NCBI GenBank assembly: GCA_007135335.1
Contig: SLJB01000001.1
Span: 1-38,692, forward strand
From: Balneolaceae bacterium
Lineage (GTDB): Bacteria > Bacteroidota > Rhodothermia > Balneolales > Balneolaceae
DNA: 38,692 bases
Direction of reading: 5' to 3'
In this document: positions 18,232-26,935 of the stretch, one piece after another
Layout of the letters: each line of letters begins with the position of its first letter
Numbering within the stretch: position 1 is the stretch's first letter
Notes under the pieces: generated by a model
What the model saw: the letters and a program-made list of their open reading frames with translations, nothing else
The model's database searches: none
Told to the model about the DNA's origin: nothing
Program-made: the position numbers and the translations under genes

Positions 18232-19455
18232 ATGCCTGATAACAAAACAGCTTACATTGTTGATGCAATCCGAACACCTATCGGTAATTTTCGCGGTTCA
18301 CTGTCTCCGGTTCGAACAGATGATCTTGCAGCCGCTGTGATTAAAGAGTTGATGAACAGAAACAGTTCGCTGGATCCTGTAAAAATTGATGACGTGATTT
18401 TTGGGTGTGCAAATCAGGCCGGAGAAGACAACAGAAACGTGGCTCGGATGGCCCTGCTGCTGGCCGGTTTACCCTATACAGTTCCCGGAGAAACGGTAAA
18501 CCGATTGTGTGCATCAAGTATGTCGGCCGCTATTCATGCAGACAGAGCAATAAAAGCCGGTGATGGAGACCTTTTCATAGCAGGTGGTGTGGAACATATG
18601 ACACGCGGTCCGTGGGTTATATCAAAATCATCAAAGCCCTACGGAAATGATGCAGAAATGCATGATTCCAGTTTCGGATGGAGATTTATTAACCCAAAAC
18701 TGGATGAACTTTACGGAACAGAGGGAATGGGCAATACGGCCGAGAATCTTGCTGAAAAGTACAACGTCAGCCGTGAAGATCAGGATGCGTTTGCGGCGTG
18801 GAGTCAGCAAAAAGCAGCGAAAGCACAGCAGAGTGGCCGGCTTGCCGAGGAGATCACACCCGTTGAGATTGTACAAAGAAAAGCCAACACCATTCTGTTT
18901 AAGGATGATGAATTCATCAGACCGGAAACAACTGCTGAAGTACTGGCCACACTGCGACCTGCTTTCAAAAAAGATGGGACTGTGACCGCTGGAAATGCTT
19001 CCGGTTTAAATGATGGTGCAGCTGCTATGCTGATCACTTCTGATTCAGCCATAGAAAAATACAATTTAAAACCACTGGCACGAATTGCAGCATCGGGTGT
19101 AGCCGGTGTAGAACCCGGGATTATGGGTATCGGGCCGGTGTACGCTACTGAAATTGCACTCAAAAAAGCGGGGCTTTCTCTGGATGATATGGACATTATT
19201 GAACTGAATGAGGCATTTTCAGCACAGGTTCTGGCTTGTACCCGAACTATGGGTCTTGAAGATGATGATCCACGGTTAAACCCAAATGGAGGAGCCATCG
19301 CCCTTGGCCACCCACTGGGCATGAGCGGCACACGAATTCTGCAAACGGCAGCTATTGAACTCAAAAGCCGGAATAAAAAATACGCTCTTGTCACCATGTG
19401 TGTAGGTGTTGGCCAGGGTTATGCCGTAGTATTAGAAAATGTAAATCAGTTATGA
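18232..19455 (+). CDS. paaJ: 3-oxoadipyl-CoA thiolase (acetyl-CoA acyltransferase)
   Basis: Thiolase that cleaves 3-oxoadipyl-CoA (and dehydrosuberyl-CoA in phenylacetate breakdown) into acetyl-CoA and succinyl-CoA. It is 407 aa. The block FGCANQAGEDNRNVARMALL and the FGWRFINP and TAENLAEKY stretches are characteristic of PaaJ/PcaF rather than of general acetyl-CoA thiolases. Catalytic residues are present: Cys93 (NRLCASS), His360 (GGAIALGHPLGMSG) and Cys390 (TMCVGVGQG). The residue after CAS is Ser where PcaF-type enzymes usually have Gly. The stop overlaps the paaY-like start (ATGA), and paaZ follows, which supports the phenylacetate assignment. Confidence 0.88.
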   Translation: MPDNKTAYIVDAIRTPIGNFRGSLSPVRTDDLAAAVIKELMNRNSSLDPVKIDDVIFGCANQAGEDNRNVARMALLLAGLPYTVPGETVNRLCASSMSAAIHADRAIKAGDGDLFIAGGVEHMTRGPWVISKSSKPYGNDAEMHDSSFGWRFINPKLDELYGTEGMGNTAENLAEKYNVSREDQDAFAAWSQQKAAKAQQSGRLAEEITPVEIVQRKANTILFKDDEFIRPETTAEVLATLRPAFKKDGTVTAGNASGLNDGAAAMLITSDSAIEKYNLKPLARIAASGVAGVEPGIMGIGPVYATEIALKKAGLSLDDMDIIELNEAFSAQVLACTRTMGLEDDDPRLNPNGGAIALGHPLGMSGTRILQTAAIELKSRNKKYALVTMCVGVGQGYAVVLENVNQL

Positions 19456-20045
19456 TCTGCGAATTCAATGGTTACATTCCGGTTATTCATGAATCGGCAT
19501 TTATTCACCCACAGGCTACCGTTACAGGAAATGTGATTATTGGCAGGGATGTTTACATCGGGCCCGGGGCAGCTATTCGTGGCGACTGGGGTGAAATTGT
19601 AATTAAAGACGGTTGTAATGTTCAGGAAAACTGTACCATTCACATGTTTCCCGGGGTAACGGTAACTCTGAAAGAATCGGCACATATTGGCCATGGAGCC
19701 ATAATTCATGGTGCAGAAATTGGTAAAAATTGTCTTGTAGGTATGAATGCTGTTGTGATGGATCGGGTAGTGGTAGGTGATGAAAGCATCATCGGAGCTC
19801 TCACATTCGTACCTGAAGGAATGGAAATTCCTGCGCGAAAAATTGTGGTTGGCAATCCTGCAAAAATCATAAAAGATGTAAGTGATGAAATGGCAGTGTG
19901 GAAATCAGAGGGCACAAAATGGTATCAGCGGCTACCACAAGAGATGAGAGATAACTGGCGCGAGTGCGAACCGCTCAGGGAAATTCCCGAAAACAGAAAA
20001 ACACAAAAAGGCGGTTATCAAAATTGGGGTGAAATTAAAGATTGA
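19452..20045 (+). CDS. paaY: PaaY-like gamma-carbonic-anhydrase-family hexapeptide protein
   Basis: A 197-aa left-handed beta-helix protein, in paa clusters associated with a thioesterase role that relieves blocked CoA intermediates. The start at 19452 is the ATG overlapping the thiolase stop (ATGA); the same frame is open upstream but only inside the thiolase. Hexapeptide-repeat features run from about residue 15 to 150 (VTGNVIIGRDVYIGPGAAIRGDWG, CNVQENCTIHMFPG). Histidines in TIH, HIGHG and IIHG supply the zinc site typical of the gamma-CA family. The C-terminal tail (GTKWYQRLP, then CEPLREIPENR) is characteristic of PaaY/CaiE. It lies between paaJ and paaZ genes. Confidence 0.85.
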   Translation: MICEFNGYIPVIHESAFIHPQATVTGNVIIGRDVYIGPGAAIRGDWGEIVIKDGCNVQENCTIHMFPGVTVTLKESAHIGHGAIIHGAEIGKNCLVGMNAVVMDRVVVGDESIIGALTFVPEGMEIPARKIVVGNPAKIIKDVSDEMAVWKSEGTKWYQRLPQEMRDNWRECEPLREIPENRKTQKGGYQNWGEIKD

Positions 20046-20064
20046 TATTCGTTTATATAGACTG

Positions 20065-20080
20065 AACAGTTGAAACTGTT
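20065..20080. promoter_or_regulatory. Candidate operator upstream of paaZ
   Basis: AACAGTT-GA-AACTGTT is a perfect 7-bp inverted repeat with a 2-bp spacer, 115 bp before the paaZ start in the 149-bp gap after paaY. Size and symmetry would suit a dimeric repressor such as a TetR-type regulator, but no regulator gene is present and the match could be chance. Confidence 0.3.
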
Positions 20081-20194
20081 GCAGGAACTTATTTTCGGAA
20101 TATATATACCAACCGTTATTACTCTTATCTGTTCTGACACCCTCTCTCAGAATTCATATATTCAGATTTACTTCCGAAACTTAAAGAATACAAA

Positions 20195-22228
20195 ATGCTC
20201 GTTACCTCATATTGTTGCGGAAAATGGATAAAGAACGGTTCTGAAACCGAACTCAAGAGTGCTGTTACCGGCAAAAAAGTAGCTGAATACGCAGAAGCAG
20301 AACTGGATTATAAAGCAATGTGTGATTACGCAAGAGAGGTTGGGGGTCCTTCCATCAGAGAGTTAACCATTCATGAACGTGCTTTTAAGATTAAGTTTCT
20401 GGCGCAGTATCTTCTTGAGCGCAAAGAGAAATATTATGAAATTTCAGCTCATACCGGAGCAACGCGCCGCGACTCCTGGATAGATATTGAAGGCGGAATT
20501 ATTACCGCATTTGGTATTTCCAGCCAGGCCCGCAGAAATCTGTCTGATCTGCCCTGGCATGTTGAAGGCGATGAAGTTACACTTTCACGAAAAGGCACAT
20601 TTACCGGCCAGCATATATGCGTGCCCCGCCGCGGCGTATCAGTGCAGATAAATGCATTTAATTTCCCCGTTTGGGGGATGCTCGAAAAACTTGCACCTGC
20701 ATTTATCGCAGGCCTGCCATCCATCATAAAACCGTCGCCGCTGGGTTCATATCTTGCATTCGAGGTTTTTCGAGACATCATAGAGTCAGAAATTTTACCT
20801 GAAGGTTCTGTTCAGTTTATAGCTGCAAATATTCCGGGCGATCTGTTTGATCACCTTAACAGCCAGGATTCTGTTGCATTTACCGGTTCTGCTGAGACGG
20901 GGAGAAAGCTCAAATCTCACCCGAATATCTTAGCCAATAGTGTTCACTTTAACATGGAAGCCGATTCTCTGAACTGTTCTATACTTGGTGATGATGTTAC
21001 ACCTGATATGGAAGAATTTGACCTCTTCGTAAAAGAAGTAGCCGGTGAAATGACCGTAAAATCAGGCCAAAAATGTACAGCCATTCGCAGAACCATTGTT
21101 CCAAATGATCGGGTTGATGATGTAATTGAAGCATTGAAAATCCGGCTCGAAAAAACTACAATTGGCAGCCCGTTTGATGAAGACACCCGAATGGGCCCGT
21201 TAGCAAGTGAGCTGCAGGCTGAACGTTTTTCCGAACAAATTCAGAAGCTTTCTGTGGTAACTGAATCTGTATATGCAGGTAAGCATTTGAAGGGTGCCTA
21301 CGCAGGTGCTCAGCTTTTAATTTGCCATAAACCCCTTACTGTTGATGAGGTTCATAAGGTTGAAGCCTTTGGGCCGCTAATCACAATTATGCCCTACAAT
21401 ACCACAGAAGAAGCTATTGAGATTGCGAACAAAGCTGATGGTTCTTTAGTTGGTTCTCTTTTTACTGCTGATGATAACATTGCCGTACAAATTGTTATGG
21501 AGTGTGCACCGTATCATGGGCGTTTTATGGTCATCAACAGGCATAGCGCCGGTGAATCTACCGGCCATGGTGCTCCTATCGCCTCTCTTGTTCATGGCGG
21601 GCCGGGACGTGCCGGCGGCGGCGAAGAACTTGGTGGGTACAGAGCCGTATTGCATAACATGCAGCGGGTTGCTCTTCAGGGATCCCCTGCTACCCTTCGT
21701 AATATCACAGGCCAGCACATTAAAGGCGCAAGTACAGCTGAAGCTACCACCCACCCCTTCAAAAAATATTTCGAAGAGCTTACTGTTGGTGAGGCGTTAA
21801 CTACCGAAAAACGAACAGTTACCGATAAGGATGTACAGGATTTTGCTGATCTGACGGGGGATCATTTTTATGCCCATACTAATTCCGAAGCTGCTGAAAG
21901 ATCGATGTTCGGTAAAATTGTGGCTCATGGTTATTTTGTACTATCAGCTACTGCAGGCCTGTTTGTATATCCCGATGAGGGGCCCGTTTTGCTGAATTAC
22001 GGACTCGAAGATTTAAGATTCACCGCACCCGTCTATCCCGGCGATACCATACAGGCTAAACTGATTGTTAAGCGAAAAACCCGTCGTCAGAAAAGAGAAA
22101 CCGATAAAGAACCCTACGGCATGGTGTGGTTTGCGGTGGAAGTAACCAATCAAAATAAAGAACTTGTGGCTGAGTACACCATACTTACGCTTGTGAAACG
22201 AAAAGAAAAACTTGATATCGACCGATAA
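20195..22228 (+). CDS. paaZ: Bifunctional oxepin-CoA hydrolase / semialdehyde dehydrogenase
   Basis: Ring-opening enzyme of aerobic phenylacetyl-CoA degradation: the MaoC-like hydratase domain opens oxepin-CoA and the aldehyde dehydrogenase domain oxidises the resulting semialdehyde. It is 677 aa, versus 681 for E. coli PaaZ. The N-terminal ALDH domain (about 1-510) has the FNFPVWGMLEKLAPA motif (155-169), Glu255 and catalytic Cys294 (SGQKCTAIRR). The hydratase domain (about 525-670) has Asp556 and His561 in DLTGDHFYAH and the hot-dog-fold HGYFVLS. Both active sites look complete. The upstream gap carries a candidate operator. The multicomponent epoxidase (paaABCDE), isomerase (paaG) and ligase (paaK) genes are not in this window. 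Confidence 0.95.
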   Translation: MLVTSYCCGKWIKNGSETELKSAVTGKKVAEYAEAELDYKAMCDYAREVGGPSIRELTIHERAFKIKFLAQYLLERKEKYYEISAHTGATRRDSWIDIEGGIITAFGISSQARRNLSDLPWHVEGDEVTLSRKGTFTGQHICVPRRGVSVQINAFNFPVWGMLEKLAPAFIAGLPSIIKPSPLGSYLAFEVFRDIIESEILPEGSVQFIAANIPGDLFDHLNSQDSVAFTGSAETGRKLKSHPNILANSVHFNMEADSLNCSILGDDVTPDMEEFDLFVKEVAGEMTVKSGQKCTAIRRTIVPNDRVDDVIEALKIRLEKTTIGSPFDEDTRMGPLASELQAERFSEQIQKLSVVTESVYAGKHLKGAYAGAQLLICHKPLTVDEVHKVEAFGPLITIMPYNTTEEAIEIANKADGSLVGSLFTADDNIAVQIVMECAPYHGRFMVINRHSAGESTGHGAPIASLVHGGPGRAGGGEELGGYRAVLHNMQRVALQGSPATLRNITGQHIKGASTAEATTHPFKKYFEELTVGEALTTEKRTVTDKDVQDFADLTGDHFYAHTNSEAAERSMFGKIVAHGYFVLSATAGLFVYPDEGPVLLNYGLEDLRFTAPVYPGDTIQAKLIVKRKTRRQKRETDKEPYGMVWFAVEVTNQNKELVAEYTILTLVKRKEKLDIDR

Positions 22229-22282
22229 ATTGAAAAAAAAAGACTATTTTCATCGTGCTATTACACTCACTAAAAATACTGT

Positions 22283-23473
22283 ATGACAGTACCTATTCAG
22301 CTGATTCACCAATCTGAAGAACTATTTAAATGCGCAGAAAAACTTCAAGGCGCACAACAAATCGCCATTGACCTGGAGTTTGATAAAAACTTCCATCGAT
22401 ACGGTTTTAATCTCTGTCTGCTACAGATATTCGATGGCAATTATTGCTACCTGATAGATCCCCTCAGTAATGATCTCGACATACAGATACTTTTCCGGGT
22501 TCTTGAAAATGAGTCAATCCAGAAAGTATGCTTTTCGTTTGATGAAGATTTAAGGCTTCTTCACTCATTAAATTGCTTCCCAAAAAATCTGTATGACTTA
22601 GATATTGTGTCCCGATTACTGAATTATCCGGCAATGTCGCTCACAAATTTACTCAAAGAGACCCTGGATGTTGAAGCGGTTTCATCATCACAAAAAAGTA
22701 ACTGGTTTAACCGCCCGCTCTCAGAAAAACAGCTTGCATACGCCGCTGATGATGTTCTGCATTTATTTAAACTGAAGGAAATTTTTGATAAAAAAGCAGA
22801 ATCAGGAGAGATCAAAGAGTGGATAAGAGAAGAAAATCAATCTTTAAATGAACTCGACTACAGCGAGATTAATCACAATGAAATATTCAAGGAGAAAGAT
22901 AAGAACCTTTTCAGTGAGCATGAGTGGTATGTGTACAAAAAACTCCTGCTTTGGCGTGATGAAGTTGCTGAAAAGTTTAACAAACCTGCATTCCAGATTG
23001 CAGATAATAACCTGATGAAAACTCTTGCAAAAAATAGTGGTGAACGAATCCACTGGCTGAGCCGGCGAGGAGTATATAAAAAATTAAAAACCAGGGAAGT
23101 ATCTGATCAGATCATCAAGTTGCTTGCTGATGCACGAACAGAAGCCGATGATATGGGCTTATCAACGGAGAAGCCGGCAAAAAAACAGCCTGACTCCACT
23201 GAATATAATCAGATGATGGCAGAAAAACGGAGAGTTAACCTGCTGAAAGACACTTTCTTTAAACCAGTAAAAGAGAAAATTGAAGAAGTTCACGGTAAAG
23301 AATTTGCAAATTACGCACTCAGTAACCGAATCATTTCAGATTTCATTACCGGTAGTAACGGAGAAATCAAATCCTATAAAGTTCATCTCATCAGTCAAAT
23401 TGCGAATGAACTTAATCTCGATACACAACCACTCAAAGATTGCCTTTCACTGAATGGCCGGACAAAAAGCTAA
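22283..23473 (+). CDS. rnd: Ribonuclease D
   Basis: A 396-aa DEDDy-type 3'-5' exoribonuclease acting in tRNA and stable-RNA maturation. ExoI is DLEF (Asp30, Glu32); ExoII is in VCFSFDEDLRLL; ExoIII is the QLAYAADDVLHLFKL motif with its Tyr and Asp. An HRDC domain follows (about 210-285, including LLLWRDEVAEKFNKPAFQI), then a second, weaker HRDC-like C-terminal region. The length agrees with E. coli RNase D (375). The gene stands 54 nt after paaZ, preceded by an A-rich stretch, and ends 15 nt before the stop of the convergent GMC gene, leaving little room for a terminator. Confidence 0.93.
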   Translation: MTVPIQLIHQSEELFKCAEKLQGAQQIAIDLEFDKNFHRYGFNLCLLQIFDGNYCYLIDPLSNDLDIQILFRVLENESIQKVCFSFDEDLRLLHSLNCFPKNLYDLDIVSRLLNYPAMSLTNLLKETLDVEAVSSSQKSNWFNRPLSEKQLAYAADDVLHLFKLKEIFDKKAESGEIKEWIREENQSLNELDYSEINHNEIFKEKDKNLFSEHEWYVYKKLLLWRDEVAEKFNKPAFQIADNNLMKTLAKNSGERIHWLSRRGVYKKLKTREVSDQIIKLLADARTEADDMGLSTEKPAKKQPDSTEYNQMMAEKRRVNLLKDTFFKPVKEKIEEVHGKEFANYALSNRIISDFITGSNGEIKSYKVHLISQIANELNLDTQPLKDCLSLNGRTKS

Positions 23474-23488
23474 GTTTTAAACCATTTG

Positions 23489-25207
23489 TTACAAATTACC
23501 TTTCCGCAATTCATCTGCGGCATAATTTGCAGCTCGTGCCGTAAGTGCCATAAAGGTTAATGATGGATTTTGAATAGCCACTGAACTGAACGCTGCCCCA
23601 TCAGTTACAAATACATTTTTACATCCGTGAATCTGATTCCACTTGTTCAAAATGGATGTTTCAGGATCGCTGCCCATTCTTGCCCCTCCTACTTCATGAA
23701 TATCGAGACCGGGAGCCTGTTGGGTGTCATTTAGACGAATATTTTTTCCTCCGGCAACTTCAAGCATCTCGGCTCCCTGAGTAAGGAAGTCCTGCAAAAG
23801 CTTCTCATCATTCTCTGTGTAATCCACAGATGTGATAAGCTGCGGAATTCCCCAGGTATCCGTTTCGGTCTCGCTCAGGCGAACATGATTATCGAATCTC
23901 GGCACAGTTTCGCCCTGCATCATCATAAATACATTCCAGCTGCCGGGGGTTGCCATTCCCTGTTTGAGATCGGCACCGATGTGCTCCATACGCACACCTC
24001 TCTGCCAGCCTTGTCTTGCAGCGCCAAAAGCAATCAGGTATTTACCCTGAAAATCTGCATCCCCATCCTGGCCGTAAACATTTCTGAACGACGGCATAAT
24101 GGCTTGAGTTGGCCTTCGACCATAGTAATACTGATCTTCAAACCCTTCCATTTCTGCCGTTATTGATCCGCGATAGTTGTGAAAAGTTATATATCTGCCC
24201 AGTAAACCATTGTCATTACCCAAGCCATCAGGAAAACGGTTTGATTTACTATTTAAAAGAATGAGGTTCGAATTCAGACAGGCAGCATTTACAAAGATAA
24301 TTTTGGCATAGTACTCTTCCGCCTCTTTTGTAAGCGAGTCTATCACTCTTACACCGGAAGCTTTCCCTGTTACTTCATCATACAAAATGGATTCCACCAC
24401 AGCATGGGTTCGCTTCGTTAGATTGCCGGTATTCATAGCCCAGGGCAGCGTAGATGAATTTGAACTGAAATATGCCCCGTAAGGACATCCCCTGTAACAC
24501 AAATTTCTTGCCATACACAAACCTCTGTTCTGCTGAAGATGTATTTGGCGGAGTTCAGTTAAGTGGGCACAGCGCCCGTGAAGCACATGGCGATTGCTGT
24601 ATGCGCCTTCCACCTTTTCTTTGATCTCTTTCTCCACGCAATTTAAATCAAAAGGGGGTAGAAACTCACCATCGGGCAGGTGATCCAGCCCATCTCTGTT
24701 TCCGCTCCATCCCACAAAATGTTCTATGTGGCTGTACCAGGGTGCAAGTTCATCGTAGTTAAAAGGCCACTCAATTCCGTATCCGTCCCGTGCGGGTCCT
24801 TCAAAATCGTAACGACTCCAGCGCTGTCCTTGCCGTGCCCAAATCAGGCTTTTGCCCCCTTCCTGGTACCCTCTTATCCAGTCGAATGGCTTTTCCTGTA
24901 TATAAGGGTGCTCGTCATCTTTTACAAAGAAATGCTCAGTGGTTTCATCGTATGCATAGCATCGTGCCACAATTGGGTTTCTCACGAGTTCTGTTTCCCG
25001 AAGCCGACCTCTGTAATCAAACTCCCATGGGTTTTTGGTATCGGTGGGGTAATCATCGCGATGTTTCACCGGCCGGCCCCGTTCAAGCACGAGTGTTTTT
25101 AGCCCTCTTTCGCACAACTCTTTAGCAGCCCAACCTCCGCTCATTCCAGAACCAATTACAATTGCATCAAACGTGCGGTTTTGGCGTGATTTTCCAACAA
25201 ACTCCAT
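23489..25207 (-). CDS. GMC-family FAD oxidoreductase
   Basis: A 572-aa glucose-methanol-choline family flavoprotein that oxidises an alcohol or sugar-type substrate. The FAD-binding FDAIVIGSGMSGGWAAKELCERG lies at about 13-35. HEVGGARMG carries the active-site His, and the C-terminal NPSLTFMALTARAANYAADEL closes the Rossmann part. No Tat or Sec signal is visible at the chosen start. Relatives of this type (gluconate-5/2-dehydrogenase style) often have an adjacent small subunit III gene; none is here, where the neighbours are rnd and a DUF2892 gene. Substrate unknown. Confidence 0.88.
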   Translation of the reverse strand: MEFVGKSRQNRTFDAIVIGSGMSGGWAAKELCERGLKTLVLERGRPVKHRDDYPTDTKNPWEFDYRGRLRETELVRNPIVARCYAYDETTEHFFVKDDEHPYIQEKPFDWIRGYQEGGKSLIWARQGQRWSRYDFEGPARDGYGIEWPFNYDELAPWYSHIEHFVGWSGNRDGLDHLPDGEFLPPFDLNCVEKEIKEKVEGAYSNRHVLHGRCAHLTELRQIHLQQNRGLCMARNLCYRGCPYGAYFSSNSSTLPWAMNTGNLTKRTHAVVESILYDEVTGKASGVRVIDSLTKEAEEYYAKIIFVNAACLNSNLILLNSKSNRFPDGLGNDNGLLGRYITFHNYRGSITAEMEGFEDQYYYGRRPTQAIMPSFRNVYGQDGDADFQGKYLIAFGAARQGWQRGVRMEHIGADLKQGMATPGSWNVFMMMQGETVPRFDNHVRLSETETDTWGIPQLITSVDYTENDEKLLQDFLTQGAEMLEVAGGKNIRLNDTQQAPGLDIHEVGGARMGSDPETSILNKWNQIHGCKNVFVTDGAAFSSVAIQNPSLTFMALTARAANYAADELRKGNL

Positions 25208-25308
25208 AGCAAATTAATAAAATTACAGATAGATGATGGCAGGAAAGTAACCCAATTTTCATCTTGCCCACAACTCATTTTTTGTTAATGCTGTAATCTT
25301 TTGTTAAC

Positions 25309-25343
25309 AAAAAAATAAGGGAACCGATCATCTCGATTCCCTT
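25309..25343 (-). terminator. Intrinsic terminator of the leftward DUF2892 gene
   Basis: Read leftward, an 11-bp stem (arms at 25343-25333 and 25327-25317, one G-T wobble) with loop GATGA is followed by ATTTTTTT. It lies about 95 bp past the DUF2892 stop and before the GMC promoter region, so it should isolate the two genes. An adjacent TTTTGTTAACAAAA palindrome overlaps the T-run. Confidence 0.75.
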
Positions 25344-25437
25344 CATATTTTCCCTCTCGAACAGGACTCTCTGTTGTCTATATATCAACTGCTGATTTCA
25401 CATTACTCTCTTAAATCACTTGTTGTACCCCTTAATA

Positions 25438-25644
25438 TTAATTCTCCCTTTCAAGACTCGGGTCCATCGTGCTCACTTTCAGCACCCTGTATACAGGGCA
25501 AAATGAAATAGCACCCGAAATCACGGGTATTAACCCGATAAAGCCCCAATAGCTGTCAAAGTATAAGCCAAGTGCAACAATTAATGTACCCAGAATAACC
25601 CTTATTATTGAATCTTTATAACCTACATTTTTCTTTAAAATCAT
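25438..25644 (-). CDS. DUF2892 small membrane protein (YgaP-type transmembrane domain)
   Basis: A 68-aa protein. It begins with a basic KKNVGYKDSIIRVILG segment, then two hydrophobic helices (about 17-30 and 35-50) with GFIGLIPVISGAISFCPVYRVL. These are the hallmarks of DUF2892, the membrane part found alone or fused to rhodanese in YgaP. One Cys lies in the SFCPVY motif. The specific function is unknown. It is monocistronic by position: a terminator lies downstream and a divergent mtnA upstream. Confidence 0.85.
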   Translation of the reverse strand: MILKKNVGYKDSIIRVILGTLIVALGLYFDSYWGFIGLIPVISGAISFCPVYRVLKVSTMDPSLEREN

Positions 25645-25763
25645 AACCTTACCTCATCTCATTTTTTATTACTGATTATCGAATTGAAACATTTATGTGT
25701 TTCTCATCTTTTCCTTAATGCTGTACTATTATATCTAATTCACAAACAGAGATTTAAGAGAAT

Positions 25764-25812
25764 AAACCTGATAGTCTATTAGGGGAGTATCCTAAATTAG
25801 CATCAGGGGTTT
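25764..25812 (+). promoter_or_regulatory. Structured leader candidate upstream of mtnA
   Basis: AAACCTGAT (25764-25772) can pair with ATCAGGGGTTT (25802-25812, two bulged G), enclosing a second hairpin TTAGG-GGAGTAT-CCTAA (25779-25795) that can be extended by CTA/TAG. The nested structure ends 43 nt before the mtnA start. It does not match the SAM riboswitch consensus as I know it. Confidence 0.3.
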
Positions 25813-25855
25813 CCCTACAACATGTGCAGGAAATAAGTTTAAATCCACTCCCGTT

Positions 25856-26935
25856 ATGCCTATTTTTATGAAAAACTGTTTTATGGCAAATTCAGAACCT
25901 TCTTTTCAATCTATCAGCTGGCAAGATGACCGACTCAGAATCATCGATCAAACCTTTCTGCCAAAACGGGAGGTATACAGTGAGCTGACATCCGCCGGGC
26001 AGGTTTGGGATGCCATAAAAAAACTGCGCGTGCGGGGAGCCCCTGCAATTGGTATTGCCGGTGCTTACGGGCTCTATCTGGGAATTAAAGATTTCTCCAT
26101 GCAGGGTTTTGATATGTTCTATTCCGAATCTCAGCGAATTGGTGATTATCTGAACTCATCACGGCCAACTGCAGTAAATCTCTCCTGGGCAGTCAATAGA
26201 ATTTTGAATACTCTGTATGCCCACAAAGAGAAATCCATTGACGAACTCAAACAGATTGCCCTAAAAACCGCAATTACCATTCATGAAGAAGACAGGCGCC
26301 TTTGCAAAGAAATTGGTGAACACGGGGTGGAACTCATACCCGAAGATGCACGAATTCTTACCCATTGTAACACAGGCGGGCTTGCAACAGGTGAATTTGG
26401 TACCGCACTTTCAATAATTTTACACGCCCACATGGCAGGAAAAGTGGAGATGGTCTGGGTTGATGAAACAAGGCCATTACTTCAGGGAGCAAGACTTACC
26501 ACATGGGAACTTAAGAAAGCAGAAATACCACATACACTTAACATCGACTCTGCAGCTGCTTTTTTAATGCAGCAGGGCAAAGTTAATCTCGTTGTAACCG
26601 GGGCTGACCGTATCACAAAGAACGGCGACACAGCGAACAAAATCGGCACATATATGCTGGCCATTGCAGCCAGGGCTCATAATATTCCATTTTATGTTGC
26701 CGCTCCTTACTCTACGATTGATATGGAGCTTGAAAATGGAAATCTCATAGAAATAGAAGAGCGGGACGATGATGAAATAAGTAAATTTGCCGGAAAGCTT
26801 ACGGCTCCAAAAAAAACCCCGGTTTACAATCCCGCTTTCGATGTTACGCCACACCATCTCATAACGGCCATCATTACTGAAAAGGGAATCATAAAACCTG
26901 ATTACACCAAGAACTTCAGCAGACTGTTCAGTTAG
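25856..26935 (+). CDS. mtnA: S-methyl-5-thioribose-1-phosphate isomerase
   Basis: Methionine-salvage enzyme converting methylthioribose-1-phosphate to methylthioribulose-1-phosphate. It is 359 aa from the first ATG; ATGs at 25868 and 25883 are alternatives. The last (MANSEPSF) gives catalytic residues at Cys162 and Asp242, close to the family's 160/240, and may be the true start; none has a clear Shine-Dalgarno sequence. Motifs are VRGAPAIGIAGAYG, ILTHCNTGGLATGEFGTAL (catalytic Cys), WVDETRPLLQGARLTTWEL, VTGADRITKNGDTANKIGTY (catalytic Asp) and PFYVAAPYSTID. The related eIF2B-alpha proteins lack this combination. The 3' end overlaps the convergent ytxJ gene by 8 nt. No other salvage genes are nearby. 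Confidence 0.95.
   Translation: MPIFMKNCFMANSEPSFQSISWQDDRLRIIDQTFLPKREVYSELTSAGQVWDAIKKLRVRGAPAIGIAGAYGLYLGIKDFSMQGFDMFYSESQRIGDYLNSSRPTAVNLSWAVNRILNTLYAHKEKSIDELKQIALKTAITIHEEDRRLCKEIGEHGVELIPEDARILTHCNTGGLATGEFGTALSIILHAHMAGKVEMVWVDETRPLLQGARLTTWELKKAEIPHTLNIDSAAAFLMQQGKVNLVVTGADRITKNGDTANKIGTYMLAIAARAHNIPFYVAAPYSTIDMELENGNLIEIEERDDDEISKFAGKLTAPKKTPVYNPAFDVTPHHLITAIITEKGIIKPDYTKNFSRLFS

Noticed and set aside
18804-19397. 197-codon frame antisense to the thiolase
   Set aside because: The thiolase frame has all catalytic motifs; the antisense peptide is low-complexity Ser/Ala-rich and unrecognisable.
25645-25855. SAM riboswitch before mtnA
   Set aside because: A nested hairpin is present, but I could not match the conserved SAM-I or SAM-II core motifs, so I list it only as a structured leader.
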